17,328 nt of DNA from the NCBI GenBank assembly GCA_031267335.1, contig JAIRZH010000014.1:1-17328 (forward strand), in the 5' to 3' direction. Position numbers and translations under genes: made by a program. Shown one piece after another: positions 1-4,946 of the stretch. The stretch comes from Oscillospiraceae bacterium. GTDB lineage: Bacteria > Bacillota > Clostridia > Oscillospirales > Acutalibacteraceae. The notes under the pieces were generated by a model. It was not told the origin of the DNA, searched no databases, and saw only the letters and a list, made by a program, of their open reading frames with translations. Position 1 is the stretch's first letter, and every line of letters begins with the position of its first letter.

Positions 1-163
1 CTTCTTCTTCGTTGAATTCATTCTCGGATGTTACAACATTACATGTATCATTTTCTTTGAAATCTGCGGCGCAAACAATACTAGACGCACATGTAAAGAA
101 TGGGAAAATAGCCATAAAAATTGCTAGAATAAATGCTTTAACTTTAAAATAATCAATAAACAA
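1..163 (-). CDS. secreted protein, N-terminal part only (runs off the window)
   Basis: The minus-strand frame is open from a TTG start at 163 to the window edge, giving about 54 residues. The N-terminus begins MFIDYFKVK and is followed by a hydrophobic stretch (about residues 10-24, AFILAIFMAIFPFFT) and then a small-residue region ending VCAA before DFKEND. This is the layout of a Sec signal peptide with a plausible cleavage after about residue 33. The mature part visible is acidic and polar (ENDT, SENEFNEEE). The start is chosen because AAGGAGT (171-177) lies 7 nt upstream. ATG at codon 17 is unlikely because it would cut the signal peptide in half. Function cannot be told from this fragment. 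Secretion is inferred, and the start is fairly secure. Confidence 0.6.
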   Translation of the reverse strand, partial: MFIDYFKVKAFILAIFMAIFPFFTCASSIVCAADFKENDTCNVVTSENEFNEEE

Positions 164-218
164 TCGAAATACTCCTTAAAAATAATCTTTTCGGAATCAA
201 AATAAATCCCAAGATTTA

Positions 219-248
219 AAGATACTATATATTATATAGCATTGTCAA
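219..248 (-). promoter_or_regulatory. candidate promoter of the secreted-protein gene
   Basis: On the minus strand a perfect -35 hexamer TTGACA (248-243) is followed after 18 bp by TATCTT (224-219). The leader to the TTG start is about 50 nt. The spacer holds a short palindrome, CTATATA-A-TATATAG (225-239), which could be a repressor site or just AT-rich sequence. The -10 is imperfect, so confidence is moderate. Confidence 0.4.
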
Positions 249-486
249 TTTTATTTAACCAAAATTAAATATTTTTAATAAAGTAATAATCTATTTTAAT
301 AATTCTATAAACGCAACTTTTTTTTAAAAAAAAATTAAGGGTTACTACTATTTATTTGAAATTACCAAATTTTGAATAATTTTTGGAAGTGTTAATTAAA
401 TATACAAATTCAAAATGAAATTCTGGATTTTATAAAAATCAATAAACTGTAGTTTAGCATGATTTTTTTAGACTTTAAAATGGATT

Positions 487-650
487 TAATTCGAATCCAA
501 TTCTGGAGTTTGAATTCGAATGAGTATAATCAAATTAAATATGCTTATTTACAAGCTTTAAAAATACCAAAATTACCCAAAAATTATCTAAATTCGAAGT
601 ATGAAAAAACGACTAAATAATAGAGACCTCCTCAAAATTCGATTTTTAAA
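487..650 (+). repeat. 164-bp dispersed repeat, left copy (inverted relative to 17165-17328)
   Basis: Aligned by eye to the reverse complement of the last 164 bases of the window, this segment matches without gaps and with about two differences (one near 599, one at 650). It begins with an imperfect hairpin (ATTCGAATCCAA ... TTTGAATTCGAAT, 489-523) and ends with an anti-Shine-Dalgarno-like CTCCTC (628-633). The similarity stops just before the dprA stop codon on this side and at a family B element on the other. It has no convincing gene: the ATG at 601 lacks a ribosome binding site and the frame diverges where the repeat ends. The sequence from 249 to 486 between the promoter and this repeat is AT-rich with homopolymer runs and shows nothing else I can support. 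Confidence 0.85.
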
Positions 651-668
651 GAAATCTAATAAGAATTT

Positions 669-1820
669 TCATTTAATTGAATAAAATCTCCCTGGTAGAG
701 ATTCTATCAGACCGAGTATTTCTAATTTTGTTAACGAAACGAGTATTTGTTTCGTTGGCAAATCGGTTTGTTGTTTGATTTCATCTATATGTTTTTTGCC
801 ATTTTTTAAAATTTCAATTATAAGAGACAAATTTTCTGGTAAATTTAAATTTTTTTTAACTGGTTTTTTTCCAAATGATAAATTTTTTGGTTTTTCTAAC
901 TTATTTTCTTCTTTTTTATAAATTTTAGAAACTTCAGGCAATGGTGATAATTTTTTTATATATTCATTAATAATTTCTTTTGCATTGGTAATAACTTTTG
1001 CGCCGTCATCTATTAATGAAAAAATTCCTTCTGACATTGGGTTTTCTTTTAGAACCGGGATAACGAAAACATCTCGGTTTTGTTCTGCTGCGAAATTCGC
1101 AGTTATAATCGCCCCACTTTTTAATCCAGCCTCTATCACGAGAACCCCCATAGAAAGCGCTGAGATTAAACGATTTCTAACTGGGAAATTAAAATTCTGC
1201 ACAGGATACCCCGGCGGATATTCCGAAACTAAAGCTCCGTTTTGGGAAATTTCATAACGCAAAAATGCATTTTGCATCAGATATGGATAATCAATTCCGC
1301 ACGCTAAAACAGCTATAGTTTGTCCACCGGATTTTATAGCGCCTTTATGGGCCGACGCATCCGCACCCACTGCCCCACCACTCACTACGATCGCACCAAG
1401 TTTTGTTAAACCATAAGAAATTTCGAAAGCCATAGACGTTCCATAACACGTCGAACATCGACTTCCAACAACTGCAATAGAAGGTATTTTAGATAAACAA
1501 TCTACATCGCCCTTAACATATATGGCGCACGGAGGATCCGCTATTCTTCTTAAAAATTCAGGGTAATTTTCGTCCGTATAACATAAAACCGAATATCCTA
1601 ATTTCAAACTTTTTTCAAATATTTCCTGAGCTTCTACAAATTTAGCTTCTTTTAATTTTTGTATTTCTCTTTGGGAAAAAATCGATAAAAATCGCCAATA
1701 ACTTTCGCCTAATTCATAAAATTCTTTTATAGAATTTAAAAAAGACACTAATTTACCGACTTTAAAATTACCGAATCCAAGCGCACGTTGAAGCCAAATC
1801 CAATAAAATATATCTTCTAT
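669..1820 (-). CDS. dprA: DNA-processing protein DprA, probable AUA start
   Basis: DprA loads RecA on incoming single-stranded DNA during transformation and more generally binds ssDNA. From the proposed start the protein has 383 residues: an N-terminal segment with YWIWL at about 6-10, the Rossmann-fold core (IAVVGSR about 115-121, SGGAVGADASAH about 147-158, FPVRNRLIS about 212-220, GLKSGAIITANFA), a lysine-rich linker, and a C-terminal winged-helix (DprA_WH) domain from about 328 ending LPGRFYSIK. The first usual start codon is GTG at 1748, but the frame is open for 24 codons further up and encodes IFYWIWLQRALGFGNFK, which resembles the family's usual N-terminal Y-W-x-W-L opening. An in-frame TGA lies just above that. 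AAGGA (1833-1829) stands 8 nt before ATA at 1820, and no ATG, GTG or TTG is available in that stretch. If AUA is not used, the GTG product of 359 residues lacks most of the N-terminal segment. The family call is firm; the start is inference. Confidence 0.93.
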   Translation of the reverse strand: MEDIFYWIWLQRALGFGNFKVGKLVSFLNSIKEFYELGESYWRFLSIFSQREIQKLKEAKFVEAQEIFEKSLKLGYSVLCYTDENYPEFLRRIADPPCAIYVKGDVDCLSKIPSIAVVGSRCSTCYGTSMAFEISYGLTKLGAIVVSGGAVGADASAHKGAIKSGGQTIAVLACGIDYPYLMQNAFLRYEISQNGALVSEYPPGYPVQNFNFPVRNRLISALSMGVLVIEAGLKSGAIITANFAAEQNRDVFVIPVLKENPMSEGIFSLIDDGAKVITNAKEIINEYIKKLSPLPEVSKIYKKEENKLEKPKNLSFGKKPVKKNLNLPENLSLIIEILKNGKKHIDEIKQQTDLPTKQILVSLTKLEILGLIESLPGRFYSIK

Positions 1821-1828
1821 AACTAGAT

Positions 1829-1833
1829 TCCTT
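1829..1833 (-). promoter_or_regulatory. ribosome binding site that sets the dprA AUA start
   Basis: AAGGA on the minus strand is followed by an 8-nt spacer and ATA GAA GAT. The later GTG at 1748 has only a weak GGTA upstream. The spacing equals that of AGGAG to AUA in infC. Confidence 0.5.
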
Positions 1834-1879
1834 CAAAAATTTATTTTTTTTAAATTTTTTCGATAATTTGCAATAAACT

Positions 1880-1908
1880 GCTATAAACTATAGTAACTTT
1901 AACATCAA
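1880..1908 (-). promoter_or_regulatory. weak candidate promoter of dprA
   Basis: On the minus strand TTGATG (1908-1903) and TATAGC (1885-1880) are 17 bp apart. Each hexamer matches consensus at four of six positions. In such AT-rich DNA this could be chance, and dprA might instead be transcribed by read-through from rplT. Confidence 0.25.
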
Positions 1909-2176
1909 TTTTTAAAAATTTATATATTACCTACAGCATTAAAATTTCAAAGCTTGCCTAAATACTTCTAAGCAAAAAAATAAATATCAAATTTATTTAA
2001 CTAACTAAGAATTTAACAATAATTTAACAATATAAAATTCTAAAAATTCCGACTAAATATATTTTTGCTTCGAACACATCAAGCGGGCTTACATGTATAC
2101 AAATTAAACTTTAATTCCTGCACCTTTTTTAACATAAAATTTAATAAAAACAGACGCGAAAAATTCGAAACAAAAA
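1909..2176. other. rplT-dprA intergenic stretch, nothing recognisable
   Basis: Together with the dprA leader this makes a gap of 356 bases between dprA and rplT. It is AT-rich, holds no open frame with a ribosome binding site, no copy of the repeats seen elsewhere, and no convincing intrinsic terminator after rplT (only a 4-bp CGAA/TTCG stem near 2162-2172). Confidence 0.4.
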
Positions 2177-2536
2177 TTATGAGGCCAATTTTTGGCGAGT
2201 TTCTTTTACTAGATCAGTAAAAGCTTCAGGACTTGCGATCGCAATTTCTGAAAGCATTTTACGGTCAAGAACAACTCCATGCGCTTTAATAGCACACATA
2301 AATTGTGAATAATTCGTGTCGTTCATACGGCATGCTGCGGATATTCTAGTAATCCATAAACTACGAAAATCGCGTTTACGATGTCTACGTCCGATATACG
2401 CGTAATTTCCGGATTTCATAACCGCTTGTTTAGCCATCTTGAAATGCTTACTTTTAGCACCCCAATAGCCCTTAGCTGAATTTAAAATTTTATTTCTTCT
2501 TTTACGTGTAGAAACTGCGCATTTTATTCTTGACAT
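2177..2536 (-). CDS. rplT: 50S ribosomal protein L20
   Basis: This 119-residue basic protein is the L20 component of the large subunit, needed early in 50S assembly and, in several bacteria, the repressor of its own operon. The sequence has the family's layout: an Arg/Lys-rich N-terminal extension (STRKRRNKILNSAKGYWG, about 9-26), the RRHRKRDFRSLWITRI block (about 50-65) and a globular C-terminal rRNA-binding half with HGVVLDRKMLSEIA. Length is normal. ATG at 2536 follows AGGAGG (2547-2542) with a 5-nt spacer. The start is 13 nt after the rpmI stop, so the two are clearly co-transcribed. Confidence 0.97.
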   Translation of the reverse strand: MSRIKCAVSTRKRRNKILNSAKGYWGAKSKHFKMAKQAVMKSGNYAYIGRRHRKRDFRSLWITRISAACRMNDTNYSQFMCAIKAHGVVLDRKMLSEIAIASPEAFTDLVKETRQKLAS

Positions 2537-2549
2537 AACATCCTCCTAA

Positions 2550-2750
2550 TTAAAACGCATAAGGCATCATAAATTTTACACCATTTATATTAGTTTTATC
2601 AACTAATGTAGTTTGGCGTAACCCTCTTTTGCGTTTTCTACTTTTTTTATTCAAAATATGATTTTTGTTTGCACGGGCTCGAATAACTTTCCCAGTTCCG
2701 GAAATTTTAAAGCGTTTTTTTGCTCCACTATGAGTTTTCATTTTGTACAT
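2550..2750 (-). CDS. rpmI: 50S ribosomal protein L35
   Basis: This 66-residue highly basic protein begins MYKMKTHSGAKKRFKISGTGK, in place of the common MPKMKTH start, and ends NGVKFMMPYAF. The K-M-K-T-H-x-G-A-x-K-R-F-K block and the later KSRKRKRGLR stretch identify L35. GAGGAG (2766-2761) precedes the ATG by 10 nt. It is the middle gene of infC-rpmI-rplT, lying 29 nt after infC. Confidence 0.96.
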   Translation of the reverse strand: MYKMKTHSGAKKRFKISGTGKVIRARANKNHILNKKSRKRKRGLRQTTLVDKTNINGVKFMMPYAF

Positions 2751-2779
2751 TTTAGGTTTTCTCCTCAGTTTTTAATTTA

Positions 2780-3310
2780 TTATCTTTCAGATGCTTGTTT
2801 AACATTTTTTATCTTACTGATTATCATAACCATTTGTCTAGCCTCTAAATTTAACGGAATTTCAACAAAAGCAAATTCAGTGCAAAGTTCGCTAAACGTT
2901 TTCATAACTTTGCGAGCTACCTCCGGGTGTTGATTTTCTCGCCCTTTTAGTTTTATGGAAACTTTCACTTTATCTCCATTATTTATAAATACTTTTGCAT
3001 GCCCTACTTTTGTTTCTAAATCCGCTTTGCCTATGTTTAACGAAAGCCTTATTTCTTTTATTTCTGATATATGCTGATTTTTTTTAGCTTCCTTTTCTTT
3101 TTTTTTACGATTAAAACAAAATTTGCCATAATCCATGATTTTACATACTGGTGGATCGAAATGAGGCGAAATTTTCACCAAATCCAAACTACGAGTACTA
3201 GCTAAATTTAATGCTTCGTTAACTGGCATTACGCCAACTATTCCGGAATCATCAACTACTTTGACCATTCTATCTCTTATCTCGCCATTGATCTGTAAAT
3301 CTTTACTTAT
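2780..3310 (-). CDS. infC: translation initiation factor IF-3, AUA start codon
   Basis: IF-3 binds the 30S subunit, prevents 50S joining and proofreads start codons and initiator tRNA. The proposed product has 176 residues, the normal length. Its N domain begins ISKDLQINGEIRDR and continues DDSGIVGVMPVNEAL and DLVKISPHFDPPVCKIMDYGK, followed by a lysine-rich linker (RKKKEKEAKKNQHISEIKEI) and the C domain with KVSIKLKGREN and the QMVMIISK end. The first ATG at 3268 would delete 14 residues of the conserved N-terminal strand, so I place the start at ATA 3310, where Bacillus-type IF-3 sequences begin with ISKD. GGAGGAG (3325-3319) lies upstream, its AGGAG 8 nt from the codon. Rare start codons, usually AUU, are a known hallmark of infC and let IF-3 repress its own synthesis; AUA here would serve the same purpose. 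Identity is certain and the start is strongly supported. Confidence 0.96.
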   Translation of the reverse strand: MSKDLQINGEIRDRMVKVVDDSGIVGVMPVNEALNLASTRSLDLVKISPHFDPPVCKIMDYGKFCFNRKKKEKEAKKNQHISEIKEIRLSLNIGKADLETKVGHAKVFINNGDKVKVSIKLKGRENQHPEVARKVMKTFSELCTEFAFVEIPLNLEARQMVMIISKIKNVKQASER

Positions 3311-3318
3311 CGCTTTGT

Positions 3319-3325
3319 CTCCTCC
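3319..3325 (-). promoter_or_regulatory. strong ribosome binding site of infC
   Basis: GGAGGAG on the minus strand precedes ATA at 3310 with 8 nt between. It decides the start: it is more than 50 nt from the first ATG at 3268 and therefore cannot serve it. Confidence 0.75.
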
Positions 3326-3381
3326 AAAAAAAATATCAGTATTTTGAATCTACATTAATTTAAAAAATAAATCAATTCAAT

Positions 3382-3475
3382 TAGCTATATTTTATATTAT
3401 TTTTTCTAATAATTTTAGTGCTTGCTTTCAATAATTTAAGATATAAATTTAAAAAGTTTATTCCTAATATAGCTA
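3382..3475. repeat. inverted repeat in the infC upstream region
   Basis: TAGCTATATT (3382-3391) and AATATAGCTA (3466-3475) are perfect 10-bp inverted arms 74 bp apart. Inside the arms further pairing is only partial. It may be the remnant of a palindromic element or part of the infC leader. No clear promoter or known ribosomal-protein leader structure could be recognised by eye in 3331-3555. Confidence 0.35.
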
Positions 3476-3555
3476 TATACTAATAATGATATGTTATTTT
3501 TTTAATAATTTTTGAAAATAGCGTTAAATTTAAAAATTGCCTAAAAATTTATATT

Positions 3556-4125
3556 TCAGCTCGTCGAATTCAGATCTAACGGTACACAAAAAGTTTGAAT
3601 TTTAATATTTTTTTCAGGAATAAATATTTCTTTTATAATACCGTTCTGGTCACATATAACCTCAAATTTAATATTATCAATTTTGCCCAATACCACTATA
3701 TTATCATTTTCTAGAGTATTCTGCGAAAAATCAGAAATGTCATTAAGAGAATCTAATATTTTAAAAATTAAATTCGGAGAAGAATTTTCGGTAAAAATAT
3801 TTTTTTCAAATTCACAATTTAAATTTTCAAAATTTATTCTCTGTTTTTTATTTTCAGATGATATTATTAATCCTTCAAAATCTACAGGCGAATTCATTTT
3901 TATTTTAGTGTTATGTTGTGATGTGTGATAAATTTCGCATTCATATTTATTTTTACCAATTTCGATAATTGATTCAGCATTAAAGTCTGTTATCAAATTT
4001 TTTAGCAAATTGTTTTTATTTTTCCATAATTTAAATTTTAAAAAACAAAATAATATAACTGCAATTAAAAAAATAAATATCAAAATTTTTTTAAAAATTC
4101 GTAATTTTAATAATTTGGAACGCAA
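3556..4125 (-). CDS. membrane-anchored protein of unknown function
   Basis: I do not recognise this gene with confidence. The product has about 189 residues: a basic N-terminus (MRSKLLKLRIFKK), one transmembrane segment at about 13-30 (ILIFIFLIAVILFCF), then a hydrophilic domain of about 150 residues rich in Asn, Glu, Lys and Ile, so an N-in, C-out anchored protein is inferred. The outer part alternates short strands (KYECEIYHT, TKIKMNSP, FEGLIISS, QRINFENLNCEF, IKFEVICDQNG, IKEIFIPEKNIKIQTF). This resembles the LolA/lipoprotein-sorting-like beta domains found in clostridial envelope proteins, but that is a guess. TTG at 4125 is preferred because AAGAAGG lies just upstream with an 8-nt spacer. 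ATG at 4188 (210 residues) has no ribosome binding site and would add 21 residues before the anchor. There is no lipobox. The gene stands alone, with a palindromic element upstream. Confidence 0.6.
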   Translation of the reverse strand: MRSKLLKLRIFKKILIFIFLIAVILFCFLKFKLWKNKNNLLKNLITDFNAESIIEIGKNKYECEIYHTSQHNTKIKMNSPVDFEGLIISSENKKQRINFENLNCEFEKNIFTENSSPNLIFKILDSLNDISDFSQNTLENDNIVVLGKIDNIKFEVICDQNGIIKEIFIPEKNIKIQTFCVPLDLNSTS

Positions 4126-4258
4126 ATTTTCTACCTTCTTAATAAATAAATTTACTTTAAGGCAAGCCGATAAATAATTTATAATCATATCGAAGGTAGT
4201 TTTATGACTTTTTTGAATTTATATTAAAAATACGAACAACAATTAACAAGGCCTCTTA

Positions 4259-4417
4259 GAGCCTGTCTAATATCTCCAAAGCAGTACATATTTAACTAAA
4301 ATTTTAAATTCTGTATTGTTTCGTTAGTTAAATACGTCAGTATTTGCCTTCTTCACGTTTTGAATTTTAAAAATTTTATCGTTAAATCTGTATTACTTAG
4401 AAATATTAGACAGGCTC
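4259..4417. mobile_element. family A miniature inverted-repeat element, copy 1
   Basis: This 159-bp element has terminal inverted repeats beginning GAGCCTGTCTAATAT and is flanked on both sides by TTA (4256-4258 and 4418-4420), consistent with a 3-bp target duplication. The two halves pair along most of their length, with the turn at AAATACGTCAGTATTTGCC (about 4331-4349). It carries no gene. It is roughly nine-tenths identical by eye to the A halves of the 10955 element. A 3-bp TWA duplication suggests an IS5-like transposase acting in trans, but this is inference because no transposase is in the window. Confidence 0.8.
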
Positions 4418-4445
4418 TTAAAAAATAAGTTTTTAAATAGTGTTA

Positions 4446-4492
4446 AGAATCTGTCTTCGATAAACTAAAGATGCGAATTCTTGGCAGATTCT
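4446..4492. repeat. inverted repeat between element A and the nrd promoter
   Basis: AGAATCTGTC (4446-4455) pairs with GGCAGATTCT (4483-4492) at nine of ten positions, and inside them TTCG (4456-4459) pairs with CGAA (4474-4477). No T-run follows on either strand, so it is not a typical terminator. Its role is unknown. Confidence 0.4.
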
Positions 4493-4583
4493 AAATTTTA
4501 TATACTATAAGCAAGTTTTTATTTATCACATAATTTTAAAAAATGAATATTTATAAGTAACAAAAAAAATTTAAAAAAGATGC

Positions 4584-4612
4584 TTGACATACACTATATA
4601 TAGCGTTTTAAT
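4584..4612 (+). promoter_or_regulatory. promoter of the redoxin-nrdD operon
   Basis: TTGACA (4584-4589) matches the -35 consensus exactly and is 17 bp from TTTAAT (4607-4612, four of six matches). The expected start of transcription is near 4619, giving a leader of about 100 nt. An NrdR box fills the spacer, so repressor binding would block RNA polymerase. Confidence 0.75.
4591..4606 (+). promoter_or_regulatory. NrdR box 1
   Basis: ACACTATATATAGCGT is a near match to the 16-bp palindromic NrdR consensus (ACACTATATATTGTGT type). NrdR is the zinc-finger/ATP-cone repressor of ribonucleotide reductase genes. The box lies between the -35 and -10 of the promoter. Confidence 0.75.
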
Positions 4613-4630
4613 TGCTAATGCGGTCTTAAA

Positions 4631-4646
4631 ACGCTATATTTAGTGT
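4631..4646 (+). promoter_or_regulatory. NrdR box 2
   Basis: ACGCTATATTTAGTGT lies 40 bp from box 1, close to four helical turns, so both would face the same side of the helix; paired boxes are usual for NrdR. The boxes also form the outer part of a longer inverted repeat: the arms extend inward through GTTTTAA (to 4611) and TTAAAAC (from 4626). Confidence 0.7.
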
Positions 4647-4664
4647 CCGTAATAAAATTAAAAT

Positions 4665-4700
4665 TGTGCTTTATTAAGCACACTGTGCGGATCGCACAGT
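4665..4700 (+). promoter_or_regulatory. tandem hairpins in the nrd leader
   Basis: TGTGCTT-TATT-AAGCACA (4665-4682) and ACTGTGCG-GAT-CGCACAGT (4682-4700) are two perfect hairpins back to back, with 7- and 8-bp stems, ending 2 nt before the GGAGG (4703-4707) of the redoxin gene. They are GC-rich against an AT-rich background. TGTGC at 4665-4669 could pair instead with GCACA at 4694-4698, so a switch between forms is possible. No T-run follows, so termination is not the mechanism. The role is unknown. Confidence 0.55.
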
Positions 4701-4716
4701 TTGGAGGTTTAAAAAA

Positions 4717-4923
4717 ATGGATGTAATTCTTTATAGTACTGGGTGCCCAAAATGCAAAGTTTTAAAACAAAAGCTTTATGATAAAAACGTTAAATTCGTT
4801 GAAAACAATAACGTTAAAGGTCTTCTCGAACTTGGATTCACAAAAGTTCCTGTTTTAGAAGTTGAAGGACAATACATGGGTTTTTACGATGCAAATAATT
4901 GGGTCAATAAAGTAAAGTTTTAA
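4717..4923 (+). CDS. glutaredoxin/NrdH-like small redoxin
   Basis: This 68-residue protein has a redox-active C10-P-K-C13 motif after the first strand (DVILYSTGC), a cis-proline site at about V44-P45 (FTKVPVLEVEG) and ends shortly after a short helix. That is a minimal thioredoxin fold, shorter than typical glutaredoxins (about 80). Its probable role is to deliver electrons to the ribonucleotide reductase encoded next: some class III enzymes use thioredoxin- or glutaredoxin-type reductants rather than formate. GGAGG lies 9 nt before the ATG. It is 23 nt ahead of nrdD, so the two form one transcript under the NrdR promoter. The family is clear; the pairing with NrdD is inferred from position. 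Confidence 0.88.
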   Translation: MDVILYSTGCPKCKVLKQKLYDKNVKFVENNNVKGLLELGFTKVPVLEVEGQYMGFYDANNWVNKVKF

Positions 4924-4946
4924 AATATTTTGAATGGAGAAAATTT

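Noticed and set aside
225..239. NrdR box in the promoter of the secreted-protein gene
   Set aside because: The palindrome CTATATAATATATAG shares the AT core but lacks the ACA/TGT ends of NrdR sites.
601..684. Short frame MKKRLNNRDLLKIRF starting inside the 164-bp repeat, present in both copies
   Set aside because: No ribosome binding site, and the frames diverge right after the repeat; the right-hand 68-codon version runs antisense through a miniature element. It looks like chance rather than a truncated transposase.
3331..3555. L20-type autoregulatory leader upstream of infC
   Set aside because: The position would fit, but I could not find a recognisable conserved structure or attenuator by eye in this AT-rich stretch.
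4446..4492. Intrinsic terminator upstream of the nrd promoter
   Set aside because: The inverted repeat is real, but no T-run follows on either strand and no gene ends nearby.
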